Positions 26,736 to 35,826 of a stretch of DNA of 64,000 nt are shown here, piece by piece (positions within the stretch are counted from its first letter, which is position 1; each line of letters opens with the position of its first letter). The notes under the pieces are model-generated. The model had not been told where the DNA came from, made no database searches, and saw only the letters and a list, made by a program, of their open reading frames with translations. The translations under genes were made by a program, and so were the position numbers. Source of the DNA: Shimia thalassica (GTDB taxonomy: Bacteria > Pseudomonadota > Alphaproteobacteria > Rhodobacterales > Rhodobacteraceae); the NCBI RefSeq assembly GCF_001458215.1, contig NZ_CYTW01000003.1, positions 310,001 to 374,000 of the forward strand, in the 5' to 3' direction.

Positions 26736-27398
26736 ATGAAACGCGCTTTGATTATTGGTGACACCGGCGGGATTGGCGCAGCTCTGTCAAAAGAGCTGCG
26801 CTCGCAGGATGTGTCGGTCACGGGTCTGTCCCGTGGTCGCGACGGATTTGATTTTGCCGACCCCGAAGGTGTGGATGCCTTGCTTGGCAACCTCTCGGGG
26901 CCGTTTGACATGATACTGGTCGCGACGGGGGCACTCACTTCAACCCGTCAGACGCCTGAAAAATCGCTAAGAGAGTTGAGCGCCGCCGAGTTGGCACAGC
27001 AATTTACGCTGAACACGATCGGGCCTGCGTTGGTGATGCGGCACGCCGCGCGTTTGATGCCACGTGATCGCCGTGCCGTGTTTGCCGCGTTGTCTGCACG
27101 GGTGGGATCAATCGGGGACAACCGTCTGGGGGGCTGGTATTCCTATCGCGCCTCCAAGGCCGCGTTGAACCAGCTGGTGCACAGCGTCGCGATTGAACTT
27201 TCGCGCAGTCACAAGCAATCGATCTGTGTCGCGTTGCATCCCGGTACCGTGGCCACGCGTTTTACCGCCGCCTTTGAAGCGCCCAACAAGCTGTTGCCAA
27301 GCGAAAGTGCGGCGTGCCTTTTGTCTGTATTGCAGCGCCTTGACGTGAAAGAGACCGGCGGCTTTTTCGCGTGGGATGGCACACCGATCGAATGGTAA
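26736..27398 (+). CDS. Short-chain dehydrogenase/reductase, C-factor-like
   Basis: A 220-residue NAD(P)-dependent oxidoreductase with the nucleotide loop GDTGGIGAAL near residue 9, the NTIGPALVM segment, a catalytic serine in ALSARVGSIGDN, and the YxxxK pair in WYSYRASKAALNQ. It resembles CsgA/C-factor type SDRs. The substrate is not predictable. It follows the flavin-binding gene by 38 bases without a clear ribosome site, and may be in the same transcript. Confidence 0.87.
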   Translation: MKRALIIGDTGGIGAALSKELRSQDVSVTGLSRGRDGFDFADPEGVDALLGNLSGPFDMILVATGALTSTRQTPEKSLRELSAAELAQQFTLNTIGPALVMRHAARLMPRDRRAVFAALSARVGSIGDNRLGGWYSYRASKAALNQLVHSVAIELSRSHKQSICVALHPGTVATRFTAAFEAPNKLLPSESAACLLSVLQRLDVKETGGFFAWDGTPIEW

Positions 27399-27417
27399 TG
27401 GCGCCTGCGCAAACAAA

Positions 27418-27444
27418 AAGGGGCGAGACCTGATCTCACCCCTT
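27418..27444. terminator. Terminator between convergent genes
   Basis: AAGGGGCGAGA pairs with TCTCACCCCTT, with one C-A mismatch and a 5-base loop. It lies between the SDR and MORN genes and could serve either. The flanking T-tracts are modest. Confidence 0.65.
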
Positions 27445-27473
27445 CATTTCTGTCCAACCTTGCCGGTTGCGCG

Positions 27474-28877
27474 TTAGCCGTCTGTTTTCAAAGCGCCATC
27501 TTCCCAGTCGCCCGTGGCCTCTTCGCCTGTTGCATAGCGCATCGTGCCTTCGCCCTGACGTTTGCCGGCTTTGAACATGCCCTCATAGACATCTCCGTTG
27601 GCATAGGTCGCAACACCTTTGCCGCTGATTTCGCCACTTGCCCACGCACCTGCATATTTGAACCCGTCGGGCATGCGGATTTCACCAGTGCCGTGGCGTT
27701 GACCGTCAGCAAACTGGCCTTCGTAGACCGTTCCGTCCGGATAGGTGGCCATGCCGTTGCCGTGACGCTGGCCGTCTTGCCAGTCTCCCTCATAGCGATA
27801 GCCGTCTGCATAGGTCATCACACCTTTGCCGTGGTTGCGCGCGTTCAGGAAAGACCCCGTATAGACAAGCCCGTTGGCATAGGTGGCCGTTCCTTCGCCT
27901 TCGATAACGCCGTTTTTCCAACCGCCGTCATAGGCCGACCCGTCAGGATAGGTGATTTTCCCCGTGCCATCGGCCAGATCATTGCGGAACTGGCCCACAT
28001 AGATCGATCCGTCCGGATAGGTCACCTGACCATCGCCTTCGATATGGCCGGACACCCAGCTGCCGACATAGGTATATCCGTCAGAGCCGGTAAATGTGCC
28101 CTGACCATCGCGTTTGTCCGCCTGGAACGTGCCTTCATAGATATCGCCATTGGCGTAAATCACTTTGCCGGTGCCTTCGCGTTGTCCCGCAACCAGCTGG
28201 CCTTCGTAGACATCGCCGTTGGGTTGGGTCAAAACACCCGTCCCTTCGATTTGTCCGGCACGCCACAGACCTTCATAGATCAATCCGTCCGGCATGGTCA
28301 GCTTGCCGTCACCTTCGCGTTCGCCGGCAACAATCTGGCCCGCATAGATCGCGCCATCCGGATAGGTGATCCGCCCCATGCCTTCTTTGACACCATTGAC
28401 CCAGTCACCGTCATAGACATAGCCGCCGGGGCTGGTCATGACACCTTTGCCGTGGTGCATCGCGTTCAGGAAACCGCCCTCGAAACGCACACCGTTGGCA
28501 TAGATCGCAACGCCGGTGCCGTTGATCTTGCCGTCTTTCCATTCGCCTTCATAGGTGCCGCCATCGGTAAAGGTGATCTTGCCGATGCCTTCGGGTTTGC
28601 CTTTGGCAAACTGGCCCTCGTAAATGGATCCGTTCGGAAACCGCGCCTGACCCTTGCCTTTGATATCGCCGTCGACCCATTCGCCAACGTACTCATAGCC
28701 GTTCGGCAGGCGATACGTGCCGATTCCGTGCTGCAATCCGCCCTTGAACGTGCCTTCGTAAACGCCACCGTCATCATACTGCTTGGTCAGGATATCCCCG
28801 TCCTGCGCCGAAACAGCTGTAGCCGTACCAAGTAACAGCGTCATTGCTGCAATCTTCATTGCCTGTCTGTTTTTCAT
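27474..28877 (-). CDS. Exported MORN-repeat protein
   Basis: After an N-terminal signal sequence (MKNRQAMKIAAMTLLLGTAT, cut near VSAQ) the 467-residue protein is almost entirely tandem 23-residue MORN repeats of the form YEGxFxxGxxxGxGxxxxxxG, roughly eighteen copies. Repeats such as YDGDWVNGVKEGMGRITYPD are clearly recognisable. The repeats form an elongated beta sheet; in other bacteria they occur in membrane-associated or secreted scaffolds. Molecular function is unknown. The frame continues 12 codons upstream, but ATG 28877 gives the best signal peptide; ATG 28859 is an alternative. Confidence 0.85.
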   Translation of the reverse strand: MKNRQAMKIAAMTLLLGTATAVSAQDGDILTKQYDDGGVYEGTFKGGLQHGIGTYRLPNGYEYVGEWVDGDIKGKGQARFPNGSIYEGQFAKGKPEGIGKITFTDGGTYEGEWKDGKINGTGVAIYANGVRFEGGFLNAMHHGKGVMTSPGGYVYDGDWVNGVKEGMGRITYPDGAIYAGQIVAGEREGDGKLTMPDGLIYEGLWRAGQIEGTGVLTQPNGDVYEGQLVAGQREGTGKVIYANGDIYEGTFQADKRDGQGTFTGSDGYTYVGSWVSGHIEGDGQVTYPDGSIYVGQFRNDLADGTGKITYPDGSAYDGGWKNGVIEGEGTATYANGLVYTGSFLNARNHGKGVMTYADGYRYEGDWQDGQRHGNGMATYPDGTVYEGQFADGQRHGTGEIRMPDGFKYAGAWASGEISGKGVATYANGDVYEGMFKAGKRQGEGTMRYATGEEATGDWEDGALKTDG

Positions 28878-29033
28878 TCTTCTTGCCCCCGAGGGTCCAT
28901 CCCATGCTGGCATGCAGCCTTGGGAGAAACCTAAATCAGCGCGCGGCTCTGGGCAACGTCTTTTGGCTGTTTACACTTTTCCTCGCGCTGGGTTCTGTTA
29001 AATCTGCTGCAAGAGACGCGACAGGAGGACCAC

Positions 29034-30692
29034 ATGTCCGACAGATTCCGCCTGACCATGGCGCAGGCCAACCCCACGATGGGGGACCTCGAAGGCAATG
29101 CTGCCAAGGCCTTTGCCGCTTGGCAAGAAGGCAAAAAAGCTGGCGCAGATCTCGTGGCGCTGCCCGAGATGTTCATTGTGGGGTACAACGCTCAAGACCT
29201 GATCAAAAAGCCGGCTTTGCAGGCTGCGGCTATGGCCGAGGTTGAAAAACTGGCCGAATCTTGCGCCGATGGTCCGGCCCTTGCCATTGGCGGCCCCTTC
29301 GCCGAAGGCGACAAGCTCTATAATGCATACTTTATTCTGAACAAGGGTCGCATCGTCAGCCGGCAACTCAAGCACCACCTGCCGAACTATACCGTGTTCG
29401 ACGAGGTGCGTTTGTTTGACTCTGGTCCTCTCGGGGGGCCGTATGCCGTGGGCAATACCCGCATAGGCAGCCCGATTTGCGAAGACGCCTGGTTTGAAGA
29501 TGTCGCCGAAACCCTTGAGGAAAGCGGCGCAGAGTTTCTCTTGGTGCCCAACGGGTCGCCCTATTACCGGGATAAATTCGACCGGCGCATGAACCATATG
29601 GTGGCACGTGTTGTCGAAACGGGGCTGCCTCTTGTTTATCTGAACATGGTGGGTGGTCAGGACGATCAGGTCTTTGACGGTGGCTCATTTGTGCTGAACC
29701 CCGGCGGAGAGCTGGCGGTGCAACTGCCCGTGTTTGACGAAATGACGGTGCATGTTGATTTCGAACGCACCGATGACGGCTGGCGCGCACTGCCCGGTGA
29801 CAAGGCTTTGCTGCCTTCGGGGGAAGAACAGGACTATCGCGTCTGTGTCGAGGCATTGCGCGACTATATGGGCAAAACCGGTTTCAAGAAGGTGCTGCTT
29901 GGTCTGTCCGGTGGTATCGACTCGGCGCTTGTTGCGACGATTGCAGTGGATGCGCTGGGCGCGGAAAATGTCCGTTGCGTCATGCTGCCGTCTGAATACA
30001 CCTCTCAGGCATCTTTGGATGACGCCAAAGACATCGCCGAGCGTCTGGGTTGTCGCTATGACTACGTGCCGATCGCCGAAGGGCGTCAGGCCATCACCAA
30101 CACCTTGGCACCGCTGTTTGCAGGCACCGAAGAAGGGCTGACCGAGGAAAACATCCAATCCCGCCTGCGTGGACTTTTGTTGATGGCCCTGTCGAACAAA
30201 TTTGGCGAGATGCTGCTGACGACTGGCAACAAATCCGAAGTCGCGGTCGGCTATGCCACGATCTATGGCGACATGGCGGGCGGCTATAACCCGATCAAGG
30301 ACATGTACAAAACGCGCGTTTTTGAAACCTCACGGTGGCGGAATTGTACAAAACGCGATTGGATGATGGGCCCTGCGGGCGAAGTCATTCCGGTATCGAT
30401 CATCGACAAGCCGCCCTCTGCGGAGTTGCGACCCGATCAAAAAGACGAAGACAGCCTGCCGCCCTATGACGTGCTGGACGCTATCCTGACAATGCTGGTG
30501 GATGAAGAGCGCTCGGTGGCCGATTGCGTTGCGGCCGGCTTTGAACGGGACACCGTAAAGCGCGTCGAGCATCTGCTTTATATCAGTGAATACAAACGGT
30601 TCCAGTCTGCTCCGGGCGCACGTTTGTCGAAAAAGGCCTTCTGGCTGGACCGGCGTTATCCGATTGTGAACAGGTTTCGCGACAAGTCCTGA
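29034..30692 (+). CDS. nadE: NAD+ synthase, glutamine-hydrolysing
   Basis: The 552-residue two-domain enzyme amidates nicotinic acid adenine dinucleotide to NAD+. The N-terminal nitrilase-like glutaminase domain has its triad in LVALPEMFIVGY (Glu), LKHHLPNY (Lys) and GSPICEDAWF (Cys, near residue 148). The synthetase domain starts near 285 with the ATP-binding LSGGIDSALVAT loop and later has KPPSAELRPDQKDEDSLPPY. GGAGG six bases upstream gives a clear start. It is divergently placed from the MORN gene. Confidence 0.97.
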   Translation: MSDRFRLTMAQANPTMGDLEGNAAKAFAAWQEGKKAGADLVALPEMFIVGYNAQDLIKKPALQAAAMAEVEKLAESCADGPALAIGGPFAEGDKLYNAYFILNKGRIVSRQLKHHLPNYTVFDEVRLFDSGPLGGPYAVGNTRIGSPICEDAWFEDVAETLEESGAEFLLVPNGSPYYRDKFDRRMNHMVARVVETGLPLVYLNMVGGQDDQVFDGGSFVLNPGGELAVQLPVFDEMTVHVDFERTDDGWRALPGDKALLPSGEEQDYRVCVEALRDYMGKTGFKKVLLGLSGGIDSALVATIAVDALGAENVRCVMLPSEYTSQASLDDAKDIAERLGCRYDYVPIAEGRQAITNTLAPLFAGTEEGLTEENIQSRLRGLLLMALSNKFGEMLLTTGNKSEVAVGYATIYGDMAGGYNPIKDMYKTRVFETSRWRNCTKRDWMMGPAGEVIPVSIIDKPPSAELRPDQKDEDSLPPYDVLDAILTMLVDEERSVADCVAAGFERDTVKRVEHLLYISEYKRFQSAPGARLSKKAFWLDRRYPIVNRFRDKS

Positions 30693-30737
30693 CTAGAGCG
30701 GGTTGCGTGGCGGGGTGTCCCCTTGTCGCGCAACCTG

Positions 30738-31703
30738 TCACTCGTCAAAGCAGCCGTAAATCGGGGTTATTTTACAATCACTTGTCAATCTGTCGACGTC
30801 TTCACGACGACAGAGTTCGGTTGCTTCCGTCATCACGGCGGCACTGGCCGCCGCTGCTCCACGCTGCATGGCGTTTGCAAGGGGGCTCCCTTGCGCCAAT
30901 GCAAGTGTGAAGGCGCCGACAAAGCTGTCACCGGCACCGACTTTGCTTTTGACCGGAACGTCCGCTGCGGCCACATGCAGGGCGGTGTCGCTGGTTGCCA
31001 GAACCGAGCCATCTGCCCCTCTGGCAACAATCACCAACGTCGCCGCACCCTTGTGGATCAGGCTTTGTGCAAAGTCCGCCGTTTCGGCACGACTGGGCAA
31101 AGGCGCGCCATTGAGGGTCTCGGCCTCGTGTTGATCCATCCGAAGGATATGTGCCCTCACAGTTTTGTCCGTGACCAATCGCGTAAGCGGGTCGCCGGAC
31201 AGGTCCGCAACAAGGTCGGCGCCATTCGTATGAACCGTGTCACAAAGTTTTGCCAGAAAACCGTTGGGCATTCCGGGGGGCAGGCTGCCGCTCAGGATCA
31301 CCAGTGAGCCTTCCTGCACATGCTCCGACAGGGTCTCAAGCAACGCCTCGGCCTGCGGTTGCGACCATTCAGGGCCGGGCATCACAAAGCGGAATTGTTC
31401 ATTGGTGGTCGTATCCGTCACGGCAAGGCTTTGGCGTGTTTCACCCGGACCTTTGAATGACAAACAGAATATGCCTTCCATTGCCAAAAGCTCGGCCAGC
31501 TTGTCACCAGTATGTCCGGCCAGAGCGACAAAGGTCCGGCTGTTGCCCCCAAGCTCGCGGATGGCGCGCGACACATTGATACCACCCCCACCGGGGTCTG
31601 TGCGTGGACGGGCACATCGCAATTTTGGTCCGGCGGTTACAACGTCAACGGCGGTGGACAGGTCCACCGCCGGATTTAGCGTAATTGTCAGAATGTCGCG
31701 CAT
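30738..31703 (-). CDS. pfkB: PfkB-family 6-phosphofructokinase / hexose phosphate kinase
   Basis: A 321-residue ribokinase-fold sugar kinase. The PfkB signature regions are KLRCARPRTDPGGGGINVSR near the N-terminus and VGAGDSFVGAFTLAL with the catalytic aspartate near the C-terminus; RFVMPGP and SGSLPPGMP also match E. coli PfkB closely. It should phosphorylate fructose 6-phosphate or a related hexose phosphate, though 1-phosphofructokinase and tagatose kinases share these motifs. The ATG comes one base after the stop of the metallo-hydrolase gene, so the pair is cotranscribed. Confidence 0.85.
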   Translation of the reverse strand: MRDILTITLNPAVDLSTAVDVVTAGPKLRCARPRTDPGGGGINVSRAIRELGGNSRTFVALAGHTGDKLAELLAMEGIFCLSFKGPGETRQSLAVTDTTTNEQFRFVMPGPEWSQPQAEALLETLSEHVQEGSLVILSGSLPPGMPNGFLAKLCDTVHTNGADLVADLSGDPLTRLVTDKTVRAHILRMDQHEAETLNGAPLPSRAETADFAQSLIHKGAATLVIVARGADGSVLATSDTALHVAAADVPVKSKVGAGDSFVGAFTLALAQGSPLANAMQRGAAAASAAVMTEATELCRREDVDRLTSDCKITPIYGCFDE

Positions 31704-31704
31704 T

Positions 31705-32637
31705 TTACATCATCAATTGGTAACTCGCGGGAACATACTGGAAAGCATCGTCCTTTGTCTCGACATATCCAACCGCTGGCCATGGCATGTGGTATCCAAC
31801 AAAAGGAATTTTGTCGGCTGCCATCATATCCAGCATCTTGCGGCGTGTTTGAGCCGCAGCAGATTTATCCATGTCGAATTTGACTTCCCAATCGGGACGC
31901 GCAAGCGACCAGACATAGTGGTTGGCAAAGTCAGCTGCGAGGTGAAGCTGCTTGCCTTCGCTTTCCAGTCTGTATGTCATGTGACCGGGTGTGTGACCAA
32001 AGGCGGCAACCGCCGTGATACCGGACGCAACCGAGGCACCATCGTCAATCATGTCGAAACGCTCTGCATTGGGGCGCAGCTTGGCTTCAAAGGCTTTGTT
32101 GCCGTCTGTTTTGCTCCATGCATCAAATTCAACAGCGCCGGTCACGTGACGGGCGTTCGGGAAGGTCACCCCGTTTTCGCCGGCAACACCACCAATATGG
32201 TCGCCATGCATGTGGGTGATGACGACCGTGTCGATTTGATCCGGGGAATATCCCGCGGCCTTCAGCGCGCCGGTGATCGAGTCGGGGTTCAGGCCAGTGT
32301 CAAACAGGACAAGCTCCGAACCGGTGTTTACGACGGTCGGCGTAAAGAAGAACTGGGCTTTGTCGGTTGGAATGTTGGCTTGGGCAGAGGCCGAAGCAAA
32401 GTCTTCGTCTGATGCATTGAGGCCAAAGATATTGTGCGGGCCTTCAACTGTTCGTGTTCCAACGAGAAGTGTGGTGACTTCGAAGTTTCCCAGCTTCATA
32501 CGGTTAAAGCGGGTCGATCCGACGCCCATCATGTCCGCGGCCGCCAAAGCAGGTGAGGCGAGCGCCGCTGACAGGGGTAGGGCAGATGCTCCGAGCAGAA
32601 CAGAGCGACGATTGATGTGAGGTGTCTTCAGTTTCAT
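31705..32637 (-). CDS. Tat-exported MBL-fold metallo-hydrolase
   Basis: The 310-residue protein begins with a twin-arginine signal (INRRSVLLGASALPLSAALA), so it is probably folded in the cytoplasm and exported. The metallo-beta-lactamase zinc motif THMHGDHIGG lies near residue 150, with further histidines in AFGHTPGHMTY and GYHMPWP. Relatives include quorum-quenching lactonases and other hydrolases; the substrate is unknown. It precedes pfkB with a one-base gap, an unexpected pairing of a periplasmic hydrolase with a cytoplasmic kinase. Confidence 0.85.
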   Translation of the reverse strand: MKLKTPHINRRSVLLGASALPLSAALASPALAAADMMGVGSTRFNRMKLGNFEVTTLLVGTRTVEGPHNIFGLNASDEDFASASAQANIPTDKAQFFFTPTVVNTGSELVLFDTGLNPDSITGALKAAGYSPDQIDTVVITHMHGDHIGGVAGENGVTFPNARHVTGAVEFDAWSKTDGNKAFEAKLRPNAERFDMIDDGASVASGITAVAAFGHTPGHMTYRLESEGKQLHLAADFANHYVWSLARPDWEVKFDMDKSAAAQTRRKMLDMMAADKIPFVGYHMPWPAVGYVETKDDAFQYVPASYQLMM

Positions 32638-32660
32638 GGTGAGGCTCCCAGAATAATTGG

Positions 32661-32685
32661 TAAAATCGATAATAGTCCGATTTTA
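32661..32685. promoter_or_regulatory. Inverted repeat in the divergent MBL/DUF1801 promoter region
   Basis: TAAAATCG and CGATTTTA form perfect 8-bp arms around a 9-base spacer in the 105-base interval between divergent genes. It may be an operator. A second, smaller AT-rich palindrome (ATTTTGCAAAA, around 32700-32710) follows. No regulator gene is adjacent. Confidence 0.45.
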
Positions 32686-32742
32686 AGAATTGCACAGATA
32701 TTTTGCAAAAATGTGTCGCATTATAGGTAAAAAAGGCGTGAT

Positions 32743-33171
32743 ATGTCGAGTAATAAGACAGTTCCGACCAAAATGGACCCATCTGCCTTTCTGGAAGGCA
32801 TTGTTCCGGACCGCCGAAAAGCCGATGCGCTGGAGTTGCTTGCGTTGTTTCAGGATGAGACCGGATTTGATCCAGTGATGTGGGGGCCTTCCATTGTGGG
32901 TTTCGGGCGCTATCACTATCGATATGCATCCGGGCGGGAAGGCGATTTTCTTGCCACGGGTTTCAGCCCCAGAAAGGCGAATTTTTCGATCTATATCATG
33001 CCGGGGTATCAGGATTATGCCGATTTTCTGGGTGATCTCGGGAAACACAAATGCGGGAAAAGCTGTCTCTATGTGAACAAGCTGAGCGATATTGATCTGA
33101 CGGTGCTGCGCCATCTGATCCGTACCGGTTTGTCTGATCTGAACAAGATCTGGCCCGTGACGCCGCACTAA
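32743..33171 (+). CDS. DUF1801 domain protein
   Basis: A 142-residue soluble protein of the YdhG-like DUF1801 family, recognised by DETGFDPVMWGPSIVGFGRY and NFSIYIMPGYQDY, plus the late KSCLYVNKLSDIDLTVLRHL. Structures in the family resemble a small alpha-beta barrel, but no biochemical role is established. It lacks a signal peptide. It is divergent from the MBL-pfkB pair and followed by gltX after about 75 bases. Confidence 0.82.
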   Translation: MSSNKTVPTKMDPSAFLEGIVPDRRKADALELLALFQDETGFDPVMWGPSIVGFGRYHYRYASGREGDFLATGFSPRKANFSIYIMPGYQDYADFLGDLGKHKCGKSCLYVNKLSDIDLTVLRHLIRTGLSDLNKIWPVTPH

Positions 33172-33246
33172 CCCCGGCCTGTGGCCTGTCCTTTGCTGGA
33201 CAAATGCAGCCACTTGTGGAAAGGGGAGACCCAACAGGAGAACACC

Positions 33247-34572
33247 ATGACCACCACCCGTTTTGCGCCCTCTCCCACGGGCTATATCCACGTTGGCAAC
33301 CTGCGCACCGCGCTGATGAACTATCTCATCGCGCGCAAGGCAGGCGGCACGTTTATTCTTCGTATCGATGATACCGATCCCGAGCGGTCCAAGCAGGAAT
33401 ACGTGGATGCGATCCAGCAGGACCTCGAGTGGCTGGGCCTTACGTGGGATCGTATCGAACGCCAATCCGCACGGTTGGACCGCTATGAAGACGCGGCGCA
33501 AAAGTTGCGGGAGATGGGCCGGTTCTATGAGTGTTTCGAAACACCGACCGAGTTGGACCTGAAGCGCAAAAAGCAGCTGAACATGGGAAAACCGCCGGTT
33601 TATGACCGCGCCATGCACACGATGTCTGCGGCGGAAAAGGATGCTTTGCGCACCGAGCGTGGACAGGGCCACTGGCGTTTTCTGCTCGATCAGGAACGGA
33701 TCGAATGGAACGACGGTATTCTGGGCGATCTGTCGATTGATGCGGCATCGGTTTCCGATCCCGTGTTGATCCGTGGCGACGGTCAGATGCTCTATACCTT
33801 GGCGTCGGTTGTGGATGACACGGAAATGGGCGTGACGCATGTTGTGCGCGGGTCGGACCACGTCACCAACACGGCAACCCAGATTCAGATCATCGAGGCG
33901 CTTGGCGGCACCGTGCCGAATTTTGCGCACCACTCGCTGTTGACCGGACCACAGGGCGAGGCATTGTCAAAACGTCTGGGCACCCTGTCGTTGCGCGACC
34001 TGCGCGAAGCCGGTGTCGAGCCGATGGCGCTGTTGTCACTGATGGCGCGTCTTGGATCGTCCGACCCTGTCGAGCTGCGCAGCTCGATGGAGGAGTTGGC
34101 AGAAGGGTTCGACCTGACCCACTTTGGTGCGGCGCCAACCAAGTTTGACGAACAGGACCTCTATCCTTTGACGGGGCGTGTGCTGCATGACCAGCCTTTG
34201 GAAGCTATGGCTGACGATATTGCGGCTGCTGGTGTTCCGGCAGAGCTGGCCCAGCAGTTTTGGGATGTGACCCGCGAAAACATCATCACCCGCAAGGATA
34301 TTGCCACGTGGTGGGCGTTGTTCTCGGAAGGCGCCGACCCGGTGATTGACGAGGAAGACGTCGCATTTGTTGCCGAAGCGATGGCGATGCTGCCCGAGGG
34401 GCCTTTTGATGGTGACACGTGGGGAACATGGACCAAAGCCGTGAAAGAGGCGACAGGACGCAAGGGGCGTGGTTTGTTCATGCCGTTGCGCAAAGCCTTG
34501 ACCGGACAAAGCCACGGACCCGACATGAGCGCGGTTATGCCGTTGCTTCAGGTGGTCAAAGCGCGCGGATAA
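33247..34572 (+). CDS. gltX: Glutamyl-tRNA synthetase
   Basis: A 441-residue class I aminoacyl-tRNA synthetase with the HIGH-equivalent in SPTGYIHVGNLRTAL and the KMSKS-equivalent ALSKRLG. AGGAG 7 bases before ATG 33247 fixes the start although the frame is open 22 codons further up. Alphaproteobacteria often carry two GltX paralogues, one of which may act on tRNA-Gln before amidotransfer; which one this is cannot be told here. A strong terminator follows at once. Confidence 0.95.
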   Translation: MTTTRFAPSPTGYIHVGNLRTALMNYLIARKAGGTFILRIDDTDPERSKQEYVDAIQQDLEWLGLTWDRIERQSARLDRYEDAAQKLREMGRFYECFETPTELDLKRKKQLNMGKPPVYDRAMHTMSAAEKDALRTERGQGHWRFLLDQERIEWNDGILGDLSIDAASVSDPVLIRGDGQMLYTLASVVDDTEMGVTHVVRGSDHVTNTATQIQIIEALGGTVPNFAHHSLLTGPQGEALSKRLGTLSLRDLREAGVEPMALLSLMARLGSSDPVELRSSMEELAEGFDLTHFGAAPTKFDEQDLYPLTGRVLHDQPLEAMADDIAAAGVPAELAQQFWDVTRENIITRKDIATWWALFSEGADPVIDEEDVAFVAEAMAMLPEGPFDGDTWGTWTKAVKEATGRKGRGLFMPLRKALTGQSHGPDMSAVMPLLQVVKARG

Positions 34573-34592
34573 GAGTTTTACAGACCTTACGG

Positions 34593-34621
34593 AAAAGCCC
34601 CGCCAAATGGCGGGGCTTTTT
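34593..34621. terminator. Bidirectional intrinsic terminator
   Basis: AAAAGCCCCGCC and GGCGGGGCTTTT form a perfect 12-bp stem around AAAT. The structure lies between gltX and the convergent acyl-CoA dehydrogenase gene and can serve both. Confidence 0.92.
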
Positions 34622-34625
34622 GGTT

Positions 34626-35801
34626 TTAGCGCTCGCCGAACCCTTTGGGGATTGGTAGCGGGGCAAGGGTTTTTGCGCGTTTTTGCAAAGAGCGCCCGAT
34701 GACAACGCGGCTGATTTCCGTGGTTCCATCCACAATGCGCAGCATTTGTGACAGGCGCGACAGACGATCCAAACCATAAGGTTGCAACAGCCCCATGCCG
34801 CCCAGAACCTGCGTACAGGTGTTGGCCGCACGCACGGCGCAATCCGGTACAAACCGTTTGGCATGTGCCGCCATCAAGGGGCCGTCGTCTGTGCCCAGCG
34901 CATGAGCGGCCTTGCGATACAACAGGCGAGAGGCCTCAAGTTCGGTTGCCACGTCGCCAAGCATCCACTGGATGCCATCCAAATCCAGATTGACCCCGTT
35001 GAACATCTTGCGGTTCGACGAATAGGCCAGCGCCGTATCCAGCGCGGCCTGCATCAGGCCACAGCACCCCGAGGCAATCGAGACCCGTGCGATGTCAATC
35101 GCCATGAGCGATCCTTGCAGGCCCTGACCCACCGGCAGAATGATATTATCCTCCGAGACCACCACGTTATCCATGTACATCTCTGACAATGGCAAGAAGT
35201 TGTAAGAGGGCGTGTCGTAGCGGTCCCCGAAGCTGAGGCCCTTTGCATCGGCAGGGATGGCGATCATGGCCATGTCCTTGTGACCGGGCTGATCCGAGGT
35301 TTTGACAACTGTAAAGTAGATATCGGCCTCGCCCGCCAGGGACACCCAAGCCTTGGCGCCGCTGATGGTCCAGGTCCCGTCCTCGTTGATAACGGCACGC
35401 GAATACATATTGCCCGCATCGGACCCAGACTGGGGTTCGGTCAGCGCAAAGTTGGCTAGTTTGCGACCGGATGTCAGATCGCGCGCCCATTTTTCTTTGA
35501 AGGCTTCGGTGCCAAATCCGCAACCGGCATAGGTGCAAATGTTGTGCATCGAGAGGGCAAAGGCATAGGCGCCATCGCCGTATCCAAGTTCTTCGTAAAC
35601 GCGGATGCCATCCCCGAGTGACAGCCCCTGACCACCCCATTCAGGTGGCGCATACAACCCCGTCAGCCCCAGTGCTGCAGCCTTGTCAGACGCGTCACGC
35701 GGCCAGATACCGGCCTTGTTCCATGCGTCGACTTTTGGGGAAATGTCTTCGGCGCAATGTTTGCGCGCGTTTTCCAGAATGGTGTCTAATGTTTGGGTCA
35801 T
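34626..35801 (-). CDS. Acyl-CoA dehydrogenase family protein
   Basis: The 391-residue FAD enzyme has the signature FALTEPQSGSDAGNM and the C-terminal LRIVDGTTEISRVVIGR. It should oxidise an acyl-CoA at the alpha-beta bond and pass electrons to ETF. The catalytic base position that is glutamate in medium-chain enzymes (YEGT) is aspartate here (VDGT), and the isovaleryl-type alternative glutamate also appears absent, so chemistry or substrate may be atypical. GGGAGG precedes the ATG. Two tandem palindromic boxes sit about 30 bases upstream, implying repression by an unlinked regulator. Confidence 0.87.
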   Translation of the reverse strand: MTQTLDTILENARKHCAEDISPKVDAWNKAGIWPRDASDKAAALGLTGLYAPPEWGGQGLSLGDGIRVYEELGYGDGAYAFALSMHNICTYAGCGFGTEAFKEKWARDLTSGRKLANFALTEPQSGSDAGNMYSRAVINEDGTWTISGAKAWVSLAGEADIYFTVVKTSDQPGHKDMAMIAIPADAKGLSFGDRYDTPSYNFLPLSEMYMDNVVVSEDNIILPVGQGLQGSLMAIDIARVSIASGCCGLMQAALDTALAYSSNRKMFNGVNLDLDGIQWMLGDVATELEASRLLYRKAAHALGTDDGPLMAAHAKRFVPDCAVRAANTCTQVLGGMGLLQPYGLDRLSRLSQMLRIVDGTTEISRVVIGRSLQKRAKTLAPLPIPKGFGER

Positions 35802-35826
35802 CTGCGGGCCTCCCGAACCGTTTTAA

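Noticed and set aside
30701-30735. GGTTGCG/CGCAACC hairpin between nadE and pfkB as a terminator
   Set aside because: The stem is short, the loop long and no T-run follows, so it cannot be called a terminator with confidence.
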